Origin: Aphanothece sacrum FPU1
Lineage (GTDB): Bacteria > Cyanobacteriota > Cyanobacteriia > Cyanobacteriales > Microcystaceae
Assembly: GCF_003864295.1 (NCBI RefSeq)
Contig: NZ_BDQK01000005.1
Location: forward strand, 248,001-312,000
Length of the DNA stretch: 64,000 bases
Reading direction: 5' to 3'
The stretch's first letter is position 1. Every line of letters begins with the position of its first letter. The notes below the pieces were generated by a model that did no database searches, was not told the origin of the DNA, and was given only the letters and a program-made list of their open reading frames with translations. Shown here one piece after another: positions 16,598 to 24,564 of the stretch. A program made the translations under genes and the position numbers.

Positions 16598-17536
16598 TCA
16601 CTGTGGATTGTTTCCTGAAGTTATCATCATTTTAATGGCTTCTTGTAGATAGCCAATTTGACCATAAGCATAGACAAGATTATCAAAACTTAAAGCGGGA
16701 TTATTGATATATTTTAGGGACTTATAAAGACCCCTAACTAATCTTTCTCCTCCTCTGCCTAATTGTTCAATTCCGGTTCGTCCAGCAATTTCTTCTCGAT
16801 AACATTCACTAACCCCTTGCCACCAACTACGACGCAAAAACCAGTCAGCTTTGAGTCTTTCTGGGGCAACATTATGAGCAACTAAAGCATCAGGAAGATA
16901 GGCTACTTCCCATCCTTTATTCAAGGCCAATTCTGTCGTATATAATTCTTCATTAGACAACAGTTTTTTTCCCACTCTTCCTAAGTTAGCATCAAAGCCA
17001 CCAATTTGTTCTAAAAATGAGCGACGCATTGAATAATTTAATCCTCTAGGTGTTAACTGGGGATTATTAATATAAACTATTTTATCCCCTAAATCATAAG
17101 CCCCTAAACCCCCCGCTAAATCAGCAGAAATCCAATTTGGAGTGGGAATATTTTTAGGCCATATAAGAGTCACTTTACCACCAGCGATTGCTAATTTTTC
17201 ATTGAGTTGGTAAGCTTCAATTAACACACTTAACCATTGAGGAGTGGCGATCGCATCATCATCGAGATAAGCTATAATAGGAGCAGTTGTTTCTTTAGCC
17301 CCCCGATTACGAGCCACAGACAACCCTAAAATTGGCTCATAAACGTATCTGAGACGGGGATGGGATAGACGAGACTCCACAATCTCTTTTGTGCGGTCTG
17401 TGGAGGCATTATCTACCACTAAGACCTCATAATCTTCTAAGGTTTGGTTTAAAAGGCTATCAATGGCATCCCCTAAGTAGGAATCACGATTATAGGTACA
17501 AATAATGGCAGCAATGGGGACAGGTTTATCTAACAT
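16598..17536 (-). CDS. Glycosyltransferase family 2
   Basis: A 312-residue GT-A enzyme: AAIICTYNRDSYLGDAIDSL and VLVVDNASTDRTKEIV bind the nucleotide, and IAYLDDDAIATPQWL carries the metal-binding D-D-D. The later ETED-like segment is SNEELYTTELALNKGWEVAY. It resembles GT2 enzymes of cyanobacterial exopolysaccharide clusters such as HpsE, but the acceptor is unknown. It is the first gene of the glycan operon. The ATG at 17536 lies in the first unit of a 50-bp tandem repeat that extends upstream and must contain or displace the promoter. Confidence 0.88.
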   Translation of the reverse strand: MLDKPVPIAAIICTYNRDSYLGDAIDSLLNQTLEDYEVLVVDNASTDRTKEIVESRLSHPRLRYVYEPILGLSVARNRGAKETTAPIIAYLDDDAIATPQWLSVLIEAYQLNEKLAIAGGKVTLIWPKNIPTPNWISADLAGGLGAYDLGDKIVYINNPQLTPRGLNYSMRRSFLEQIGGFDANLGRVGKKLLSNEELYTTELALNKGWEVAYLPDALVAHNVAPERLKADWFLRRSWWQGVSECYREEIAGRTGIEQLGRGGERLVRGLYKSLKYINNPALSFDNLVYAYGQIGYLQEAIKMMITSGNNPQ

Positions 17537-17707
17537 ATTAGTGAGAATGGGAAAATAGGGACTATGGGGACAGGTTTATCTAATATATTAGTGAAAATTA
17601 GAAAATAGGGACTATGGGGACAGGTTTATCTAATATATTAGTGAGAATTAGAAAATAGGGACTATGGGGACAGGTTTATCTAATATATTAGTGAGAATTA
17701 GAAAATA
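17514..17707. repeat. Four tandem 50-bp units starting in the GT2 gene
   Basis: Units begin at 17521, 17571, 17621 and 17671 with CAGGTTTATCTAATATATTA. The first unit contains the GT2 start codon and codons MLDKPVP. In units 2-4 the start codon is ATA instead of ATG. The copies are nearly identical. Each distal unit contains the perfect palindrome CTAATATATTAG. Confidence 0.93.
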
Positions 17708-17777
17708 TTGTCAAAAACCCGCCCCTACGATAGGTTGCTAAAATCCTCAATAAAGGTTTATAATTCTTGAAGGGAAA

Positions 17778-17953
17778 CTGCTGCGTTGGTGACTGCCAAT
17801 AAAGTTTTTTGATCTATGCTTTGAGTTTATAGGGAGCTAACCTATTTTTGTGGTAGTAAACCAAGCTTGTACTTGGAAACAGAAACAAAAAAAGTCGGCA
17901 CCCACCTGGTTCACCCAGGTCATAAACTGAGGTAAAACGGCGCGGCAGTTTTT
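17778..17953 (+). ncRNA. ssaA: Structured RNA candidate, possibly cyanobacterial 6S RNA
   Basis: The ends pair over 10 bp: CTGCTGCGTT (17778-17787) with GGCGCGGCAG (17939-17948), followed by TTTTT. AGTTTAT (17824-17830) pairs with ATAAACT (17922-17928). Inner local hairpins are ATAGG/CCTAT, CCAAG/CTTGG and ACCTGG/CCAGGT. The size of about 171 nt, the closing stem and the AACTGAGGTAAAACGGCGCG 3' region agree with my recollection of cyanobacterial 6S RNA. This cannot be verified without a covariance search. There is no open frame here. Confidence 0.5.
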
Positions 17954-18060
17954 CCTATTTTTGGTAAATGTTAGGGTTTCTAGATATAAAAGTCTTGAGT
18001 TCACCACAAAATGTCATAGATAACCTAGAATTAAACAAACCCTAACCTAATTGACAACTG

Positions 18061-19341
18061 GTGCAACTAATAGCCCCATCAAATCTTCTCAAATGCCCTA
18101 ATTTTCCAGGGAATATAATCAAGTTATCCCAAGGATTAACAGTAATTCATCATTATATCCCTGTTACCTCGGTGGTAGTGGTTGATGTTTGGGTAAAAGC
18201 AGGGACAATGGCCGAACCCAAGAATTGGCAGGGTATGGCTCACTTTTTAGAGCATATGATCTTTAAGGGAACCAAGAATATTTTGCCAGGGGTATTTGAT
18301 CAAGTGGTGGAACATAATGGGGGGGTCACAAATGCAGCGACAAGTCATGATTATGCTCATTTTTTCTTGACTACAGCTTCGCCCTATTTAGCCGATACTT
18401 TGCCCTATTTGGCGGAAATTCTTCTACAAGCGGAAATTGCCGAGGATGAGTTTATTCGGGAAAGGGATGTGGTACTAGAAGAAATAAGGTCTTGTTATGA
18501 TGATCCTGATTGGTTAGGGTTTCAAACTCTCTGTGAAAGTTTATATCAACACCATCCTTACGGAAAGTCAATTTTAGGTGATGAATCTCGATTAAGACAA
18601 TATTCGCCCCATCAGATGCGCTGTTTTCATCGTACCCATTATCAACCTCAGAACATGACTGTGGTGATTGTGGGCAATGTACAACAAGATAAAGCCCTCT
18701 CCTTAGTTGAGACGGAATTTAAGGATTTTAATGTTCCCTCGGAATGTCCCCCCACAGGTTGGAAAGCAGAACCCCCTTTACAGGAAGTACGGCGCAATAA
18801 AATGTACTTACAAAGATTAGAACAAGGAAGGTTATTAATGGGATGGGTGGGGCCAGGAATTGATAAGTTAGAAGATGGGTTAGGATTAGACTTAATCTCG
18901 GTGATTTTAGGCGCGGGAAGGACTTCTCGGTTAGTTCGGGAGTTACGGGAAGAAAAGCACTTGGTTTGGCATATAGAAAGCAGTTTTTCTTTACAAAAAG
19001 ACTCTAGTTTGTTTACAATTGGGGCTTGGTTAGATGTGCCTTATTTAGAAAAAGTAGAAGATTTAATTTGCGATCGCCTAGTTCAATTACAAGTAGAACT
19101 TATAAGCGAAGCAGAATTAAATCGGGCTAAACGACTATTATGTCATGATTATATCTTTTCGACGGAAACTCCTGGTCAATTAGCGGGTTTATATGGTTAT
19201 TATGAGACTATTGCTTCGGCTGAACTTTCTTTATCTTATCCCCTAATTATTGAAAAATTGTCCCCCCAAGACTTACAACGCATTGCCTGTGAATATTTGT
19301 CTCCTGAACGGTATGCTATTACAGTAATGCAGCCTTGTTAA
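18061..19341 (+). CDS. M16 family zinc metallopeptidase (active subunit)
   Basis: A 426-residue peptidase of the mitochondrial-processing-peptidase-like M16B group. The inverted zinc motif HFLEH is at residues 61-65, with a downstream glutamate in RDVVLEEIRSCYDD as third ligand. The start is GTG at 18061. A second M16 gene follows after 20 bp, so the two form the usual catalytic/non-catalytic pair. The substrate is unknown; processing of exported peptides is a family-level inference. Confidence 0.93.
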   Translation: MQLIAPSNLLKCPNFPGNIIKLSQGLTVIHHYIPVTSVVVVDVWVKAGTMAEPKNWQGMAHFLEHMIFKGTKNILPGVFDQVVEHNGGVTNAATSHDYAHFFLTTASPYLADTLPYLAEILLQAEIAEDEFIRERDVVLEEIRSCYDDPDWLGFQTLCESLYQHHPYGKSILGDESRLRQYSPHQMRCFHRTHYQPQNMTVVIVGNVQQDKALSLVETEFKDFNVPSECPPTGWKAEPPLQEVRRNKMYLQRLEQGRLLMGWVGPGIDKLEDGLGLDLISVILGAGRTSRLVRELREEKHLVWHIESSFSLQKDSSLFTIGAWLDVPYLEKVEDLICDRLVQLQVELISEAELNRAKRLLCHDYIFSTETPGQLAGLYGYYETIASAELSLSYPLIIEKLSPQDLQRIACEYLSPERYAITVMQPC

Positions 19342-19361
19342 TTCAGCTAAATTGAGTAAAA

Positions 19362-20639
19362 ATGCACAAAGTCAAAGGAACGGGCCAAACTCCAGGGATT
19401 CATCATTTAATTTTAGATAATGGTATAACAGTAATTGTGAGGGAAAATCCCTCGGCTGATGTGATTGCCGGGCGTTTTTTTCTGAAAAATAGTGGATCTA
19501 TCTGGGAAACACGAGAAAAAGCGGGATTATCTAATTTATTAGCTACTGTTATTACTAAAGGAACACAAAGATTATCCTCTGTAGAAATTGCTGAAGCGGT
19601 AGAATCAATTGGGGCTAGTTTAGGGGCTGATGCTGCCTCAGATTATTTGGTGATGAGTCTTAAGACGGTTTCGGCTGATTTTCACCCCATGCTGGAATTA
19701 ATGGCGGAAATTATGCGATCGCCTTCTTTTCCTGAAGCGGAAATTACTTTAGAAAAGCGTCTCATTGCCCAAAATATTCGTTCTCAACAAGAACAACCCT
19801 TTAATGTGGCTTTTAATCAATTACGGGAAGCCATGTATCCGAATCATCCTTATGGGGTATCGGTGTTGGGAACCCCCGAAAGCCTATCGAAATTGAGGCA
19901 AGAAGACCTACAAAAGTATCATCAGACCCATTTTAGACCTGATAATCTGATTGTGAGTTTATCGGGGCGTATTACCGTTGATGAAGGGATGAGATTAATT
20001 GATAAAACTTTCGGAGATTGGCAAGTTCCTTCTGAGAGTGTAAATAGTCCTATTTTTCCGATTTTAACGCCTTGTCCGTCTCAAAATTTGATTTTTCAAG
20101 AGACGCAACAATCGATTGTGATGTTAGGATATTTGACGGTTGGGGTCAAGAGTCCTGATTATGCGGCCCTTAAATTATTGAGTACTTATTTAGGTAATGG
20201 GTTATCTAGTCGTTTGTTTGTAGAATTACGGGAAAAACGGGGATTAGCTTATGATGTTTCGGCGGTTTATCCGACTCGTTTAGAAACCTCTCAATTTGTG
20301 GTTTATATTGGCACTGCGCCCCAAAATACTACTATTGCTTTAGAAGGTTTACAAGGGGAAACAGAGCGGTTATCTGAGTGTTTATTGACCCCTGAAGAAT
20401 TACAAACAGCTAAGAATAAATTATTGGGACAATATGCGTTAGGGAAACAAACTAATTCAGAAGTTGCTCAATTATATGGTTGGTATGAGACGTTAGGATT
20501 AGGGATAGAATTTGATCAGGATTTTCAGGAAAAAATTAATCAAGTTACTCCAGAAAAGGCGCAACAAGTGGCTAAGGATTATTTACTTTCTCCCTATTTA
20601 TCGGTGGTTGGGCCGGAATCTGCGTTAGCCCAGATATAA
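19362..20639 (+). CDS. M16 family peptidase homologue (non-catalytic partner)
   Basis: A 425-residue M16 protein in which the HxxEH motif is replaced (AGLSNLLATVITKGT), so no zinc site is formed. The C-terminal domain keeps LSSRLFVELREKRGLAYDVS, the Arg/Tyr segment used for substrate binding in M16 pairs. It probably forms a heterodimer with the product of the preceding gene. A REP-type palindrome follows the stop by 18 bp. Confidence 0.93.
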   Translation: MHKVKGTGQTPGIHHLILDNGITVIVRENPSADVIAGRFFLKNSGSIWETREKAGLSNLLATVITKGTQRLSSVEIAEAVESIGASLGADAASDYLVMSLKTVSADFHPMLELMAEIMRSPSFPEAEITLEKRLIAQNIRSQQEQPFNVAFNQLREAMYPNHPYGVSVLGTPESLSKLRQEDLQKYHQTHFRPDNLIVSLSGRITVDEGMRLIDKTFGDWQVPSESVNSPIFPILTPCPSQNLIFQETQQSIVMLGYLTVGVKSPDYAALKLLSTYLGNGLSSRLFVELREKRGLAYDVSAVYPTRLETSQFVVYIGTAPQNTTIALEGLQGETERLSECLLTPEELQTAKNKLLGQYALGKQTNSEVAQLYGWYETLGLGIEFDQDFQEKINQVTPEKAQQVAKDYLLSPYLSVVGPESALAQI

Positions 20640-20657
20640 TGGTTATTGTCAACGATT

Positions 20658-20687
20658 TGTTGGGTTTCGTTCCTCAACCCAACCTAC
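20658..20687. repeat. REP-type palindrome
   Basis: TGTTGGGTTTCGTTCCTCAA then CCCAACCTAC, a 30-bp imperfect palindrome. Reverse-complement relatives are at 30391-30420 and 53454-53483. It lies just after the M16 pair. Confidence 0.8.
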
Positions 20688-20708
20688 AAGATCAGCGATC
20701 GCACTGGT

Positions 20709-21065
20709 CTAGGTAATTAACCAGTTCATCTGACTGGTAATTTCAATCCCAGATTTTTGGGTAATAATATATCGCTTTCCTAAACCATCAATTTTACCCT
20801 CTAAACGTTTTTCGACACCATCAATTTTACCCTCTAGACGTTTCTCTACACCGTCAATTTTCTCCTCTAGACGTTTAACATCACTATCAATCTTTTCCTC
20901 TAAACGTTTTTCGACACCATCAATTTTGTCATCCAGACGTTGAATATCACCCTCAACCTTAGTTAATTTAACCTTAATATCGGTGACATCTTTCTGAATG
21001 TTATTTAGATTCTGATTAATTTGACTTAAAATTTACTTAAGTTCAACTTCCACAGTGATTGACAT
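20709..21065 (-). pseudogene. Coiled-coil protein gene with early nonsense codon
   Basis: The 119-codon frame starts MSITVEVELK and is stopped by TAA at 21033-21035. It then continues ILSQINQNLNNIQKDVTDIK and several KIDGVEKRLE-type repeats, ending SGIEITSQMNWLIT. A GAA to TAA change would explain the stop. The repeats, DNA unit roughly CGTTTTTCGACACCATCAAT, code a long coiled coil. The family resembles cyanobacterial coiled-coil proteins of unknown role, compare 55819-56133. Confidence 0.65.
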
Positions 21066-21141
21066 AACCTGATACTCCTATTAATTGAAATGTAATGAAA
21101 TTTACATTAGTTAAAGTATAACATTTCTCCCTTGTATTTCA

Positions 21142-21768
21142 TTAAAGTAATTTCCTATTAATAACATTTTTAAGAGCGAGTAAAAAAACATCCATATTGC
21201 CATCTTTCATTGTTTCATCAAAAGACGCTTTTAAATATTCTGCTGCATAGTCATTATTAGAAAGTCTTTGAAAAAGATAAACCTTTAAGCTTTCCCGACG
21301 ATAAACCCACAATTCAGGAATTTTAAGTAATTGATATGCTCCTATATCAGTAATTGAAGTAAAATCAACTTCTATTGCTAAATCAGGAGGAGGATCAACA
21401 GTTAAATCAATCTTATCTTTTCCTAAGATAGCTTGTCTATTTTCAATATAAAAACAGGTATCCGGTTCTAAACCTGCTTGATTAGGGATTTTTAAAGTAA
21501 TTGGATCAAAACACTGCCAATCTTTTCCTTTTCGACGTAAGATAATTTTAACTAAGTCGCTTAGAGTATCAACACGATTTCCATGACTTGGTAAAGGGGA
21601 CATAAGCCTAATTTCTTGGGTTTTGGCATTAAAATATAGTTTAGGATAGGTTTTATCTTGACGTAAACTAAGTAATCGTTCATAATCTTCCCACTGCTGA
21701 TGAAGGAAAATAACCTGATTACCAGTATCTAATATTAATGTATTTTCGCTGACAGTAATTAGCATCAT
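21142..21768 (-). CDS. Uma2 family (DUF820) PD-(D/E)XK protein
   Basis: A 208-residue intact Uma2-type protein. Seen motifs are TYPKLYFNAKTQEIRLMSPL near the N-terminus, GLEPDTCFYIENR (the E-P-D acidic position), and PPDLAIEVDFTS with the catalytic-type E-V-D strand. The C-terminal part IPELWVYRRESLKVY replaces the usual VPEYW segment. The family is greatly expanded in cyanobacteria; its biological role is unknown. An intact paralogue is at 44465 and a broken one at 13563. Confidence 0.85.
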   Translation of the reverse strand: MMLITVSENTLILDTGNQVIFLHQQWEDYERLLSLRQDKTYPKLYFNAKTQEIRLMSPLPSHGNRVDTLSDLVKIILRRKGKDWQCFDPITLKIPNQAGLEPDTCFYIENRQAILGKDKIDLTVDPPPDLAIEVDFTSITDIGAYQLLKIPELWVYRRESLKVYLFQRLSNNDYAAEYLKASFDETMKDGNMDVFLLALKNVINRKLL

Positions 21769-21823
21769 AAGTATGTAATGATCTTCATCTTTCTAGATTA
21801 ATTATAAACCTTATTCTTTGGAT

Positions 21824-22294
21824 TTACTTAAATTTTTCAGGCAACCAATCTTTATTTAATAGTTGTTCTAGAGAATAAGGAGAGTTTGATGGAAAAATAT
21901 TAATAGATAGACCAGTTTTTTGAGTAACAATAAAAACAGCCTCTTGATAAATGTCTTCTTGATTTTCTAATAAATATTTTTTAAGATTTGTGGTTAATGC
22001 TCGATTTAGTTGAATTCTAAAAGTTGCTATTTCTCCTTGCCAGTGTCTATAATTATACTCATATTCTTCTGTCCAATATTGAAGTAATAAAAGATGAATT
22101 ATGATCTGTCTTAACAAACTTTCAACTTTATTTTTATCTCGTTTACCCAAATCTTCTAACTCCTCAATTAAATTCTCAATATCTAATTCATTTAGACGAT
22201 TTTCCTTTAAAAGTTTAACCATTTCGGTTAACCAAAGATGTTCATCTTGTTCATAGAGAGCTTTTAATTGAGTTTGTATAGAATAGGTTTTCAT
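21824..22294 (-). CDS. DUF29 domain protein
   Basis: A 156-residue protein with the DUF29 features YEQDEHLWLTEMVKLLKENR, LDIENLIEELEDLGKRDKNK and LRQIIIHLLLLQYW, followed by a helical C-terminus with YQEAVFIVTQKTGL. DUF29 proteins are frequent in cyanobacteria and of unknown function. It lies 55 bp upstream of the Uma2 gene on the same strand, a common neighbourhood for both accessory families. Confidence 0.88.
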   Translation of the reverse strand: MKTYSIQTQLKALYEQDEHLWLTEMVKLLKENRLNELDIENLIEELEDLGKRDKNKVESLLRQIIIHLLLLQYWTEEYEYNYRHWQGEIATFRIQLNRALTTNLKKYLLENQEDIYQEAVFIVTQKTGLSINIFPSNSPYSLEQLLNKDWLPEKFK

Positions 22295-22355
22295 GTTTTT
22301 TGATACAGAAACAATTTTAGTCCCATTGATAATATTTTAAAGAAAACAGAAAATT

Positions 22356-23018
22356 CTAACTTTTAATAGCTAAAGTTAATCCATCAGCAAGGGGCAATAA
22401 ACTAAGGGTTATTCTCGGATCTTTATGGAGTTTTTTATTCAAATCTCGTATCTTTTGGGTGCGATTATCTTGTACAGTTGAATCGGCAACTTTTCCACTC
22501 CATAATACATTATCTATGGCAATTAATCCGCCCTGTCGCACTAACAAAAGTGCTTTTTCATAATAATTATCATAGTTGCTTTTATCGGCATCAATAAAAG
22601 CAAAATCAAAGCTATTTGTTTGTCCCTCAGCAATGAGTTTATCTAATGTTTCTAAAGCAGGCGCAATTCGCAGATCAATTTTATGAGAAACTCCTGCTTT
22701 TTCCCAATAACGACGAGCGATCGCGGTATATTCTTCATCAACATCACAGGCGATAATTTGACCATATTGAGGCAATGCTAAAGCCACAACTAAGGCACTA
22801 TATCCTGTAAAAACACCTATTTCTAAGGTCTTTTTTGCTCCCATTAATTGTATCAAAAATGCCATAAATTGTCCTTGTTCTGGCGCAATTTGCATCATTC
22901 CCATAGGATGTTGTGCTGTTTCTTGACGCAGTTGTTTAAGAATATCAGCTTCCCGAAGGGAGACACTTTGAAAGTATTGATAAAGATTGGGAGAAAGTCC
23001 AAGGGTTTGATTAGCCAT
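22356..23018 (-). CDS. Class I SAM-dependent O-methyltransferase
   Basis: A 220-residue methyltransferase of the caffeoyl-CoA/catechol O-methyltransferase family. Motif I is TLEIGVFTGYSALVVALALP, the metal-binding Asp is in DFAFIDADKSNYDNYYEKAL, and GGLIAIDNVLWSGKVAD follows, all typical. A divalent metal normally activates the phenolic acceptor. It lies 24 bp after thiS on the same strand and so may be read with thiE-thiS, although no thiamine role is known. Confidence 0.92.
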   Translation of the reverse strand: MANQTLGLSPNLYQYFQSVSLREADILKQLRQETAQHPMGMMQIAPEQGQFMAFLIQLMGAKKTLEIGVFTGYSALVVALALPQYGQIIACDVDEEYTAIARRYWEKAGVSHKIDLRIAPALETLDKLIAEGQTNSFDFAFIDADKSNYDNYYEKALLLVRQGGLIAIDNVLWSGKVADSTVQDNRTQKIRDLNKKLHKDPRITLSLLPLADGLTLAIKS

Positions 23019-23042
23019 AATTTCAGTTCATTAATTAATAAT

Positions 23043-23261
23043 TTATCCACCACCTACAATTGTGACAATTTCTAAGCGATCGCCTGTTTTTAATAAGGTG
23101 GTTTCCCAATATTGTCGATGGAGAATTTCTCCATTATATTCTACCGCAATTAAGCGAGGATTTAAGCCTATTTGTTGTAGCATTTGGGTTAAGTTAGTAT
23201 TGGGACTACAAGTAACTGGTTTTCCATTCACTTGTAGGGTAATTTCAGAGGTAGTATTCAT
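23043..23261 (-). CDS. thiS: Sulfur carrier protein ThiS
   Basis: A 72-residue ubiquitin-like protein ending in VTIVGGG. The C-terminal Gly-Gly is adenylated and thiocarboxylated to deliver sulfur for the thiazole ring of thiamine. Length and the start ITLQVNGKPVTCSP are normal. It begins 4 bp after the thiE stop, strong evidence of an operon. Confidence 0.93.
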   Translation of the reverse strand: MNTTSEITLQVNGKPVTCSPNTNLTQMLQQIGLNPRLIAVEYNGEILHRQYWETTLLKTGDRLEIVTIVGGG

Positions 23262-23264
23262 CAG

Positions 23265-24293
23265 TTAACCCTTAAGTTGAGAGAGAAGTTTTTTGGTGAT
23301 TATAGTTGGGTTTTCTGCTTCCATAATAGCACGAACAACCGCTATTTGCTTGGCTCCAGCATTGATCACTTCATTAATATTAATTGTATCAATTCCACCA
23401 ATAGCAAACCAGGTAATTTTAGCAGTGTTTGTTGCATAGTTGACATAGGTTAATCCGGCGGCTTTTTTACCTGCTTTAGTTGGAGTAGAATAAACTGGGC
23501 CAACTCCAATATAATCTGCTCCTTCTGTTATTGCTTTGGCCATTTCTTGCTCATTAGTTGTTGATCTTCCAATAATTCTATTAGGTCCAATAATTTGTCT
23601 AGCTAAGGCAATGGGGATATCTTGTTGTCCTAGATGTACACCATCAGCATTAACTGCTAAAGCTATATCTACTCGATCATTCATAATAAATAATGCTTCG
23701 TATTTATGACATAGTTGACAAAGTATTTTAGCAGTTTCTAGTTTAATTATATCATCTGTATTTTTATCTCTATATTGGACTAAGTTCAAACCTCCTTGTA
23801 AAGCTTTTTCAACAATTGAAAAGAGATTATCATGAGGAGATGTTACTAAATATAAGGGAGATTCTTTTAGTTTTTGTAATCGATAAGATTGTAATAGATT
23901 ACTTTCTAAAGTATAAACTTGATAACGAATTTGTTTAAATGTTAGTCCCATTTGTGGATGATAGAGTTTACCATATTCTTCTAAAACTCTTAATGCTTCT
24001 TGAATGCGACATAAATTAGCTTGTAAAAGTTGATCAATACTGTTTCTTTTTTCTTCTTGGGGATGGGATAATTCTGTTCCAGGATCATTCGGTGTATCTC
24101 TAGCTAATCTTAAATCTGATGTATGCCAATGAGCAATTTCTTGACGCATTTGTTTACATTCTTCTGCTAATTGACTATTTTCTAAGCCAAAGCGACACCA
24201 TTCTTCTATTATTCTTAATCCTTCTCTTGCCCGATCTAGATTTGCATCTAAAATTCTCGGAATTGATAAACTATTATGATTAGTCTCGTTCAT
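23265..24293 (-). CDS. thiE: Thiamine-phosphate synthase with N-terminal extension
   Basis: A 342-residue protein. The C-terminal two thirds is ThiE: LVQYRDKNTDD, FIMNDRVDIALAVNADGVHLGQQDIP, IIGRSTTNEQEM, ADYIGVGPVYSTPTKAGKKA and WFAIGGID. It couples the pyrimidine pyrophosphate and thiazole phosphate to thiamine phosphate. Residues 1 to about 130 form the extra helical domain (RILDANLDRAREGLRIIEEW) found in cyanobacterial ThiE proteins. No TPP riboswitch signature was seen in the 270 bp upstream. Confidence 0.94.
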   Translation of the reverse strand: MNETNHNSLSIPRILDANLDRAREGLRIIEEWCRFGLENSQLAEECKQMRQEIAHWHTSDLRLARDTPNDPGTELSHPQEEKRNSIDQLLQANLCRIQEALRVLEEYGKLYHPQMGLTFKQIRYQVYTLESNLLQSYRLQKLKESPLYLVTSPHDNLFSIVEKALQGGLNLVQYRDKNTDDIIKLETAKILCQLCHKYEALFIMNDRVDIALAVNADGVHLGQQDIPIALARQIIGPNRIIGRSTTNEQEMAKAITEGADYIGVGPVYSTPTKAGKKAAGLTYVNYATNTAKITWFAIGGIDTININEVINAGAKQIAVVRAIMEAENPTIITKKLLSQLKG

Positions 24294-24535
24294 GGTGATT
24301 TGATAATTAATCTCCTTCTATTGTTAATCGTTTTGTCTCGATAAAATCTGAAAATATAATTAATTAAATTAAATTTATTCATGGTTTGATAGTATATTAA
24401 TATAAGGGCTTATATTCTAATAATATTTTAACTGTCTTATGACTCAGACCCAAAAAAGAGGTTTCAATCCTTCTCTTTCAAGGGGATAGAAATAAAAATA
24501 TTCCTTGCTTCAAGCTACTGACTTGTTTGCGGTAG

Positions 24536-24563
24536 TAACTGATAACTGATAACTGATAACTGA
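24536..24563 (+). repeat. Four TAACTGA heptamers directly before a start codon
   Basis: Four perfect tandem TAACTGA units end 1 bp before the ATG at 24565. They occupy the whole position where a Shine-Dalgarno sequence would be, and none is visible. Confidence 0.95.
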
Positions 24564-24564
24564 A

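Noticed and set aside
24450-24500. Sequence GTTTCAATCCTTCTCTTTCA resembling a cyanobacterial CRISPR repeat
   Set aside because: Only one copy is present, with no second repeat or spacer spacing and no cas genes.
24294-24564. TPP riboswitch before thiE
   Set aside because: The conserved CUGAGA and ACCUGA-type elements were not seen; the region is simple AT-rich DNA.
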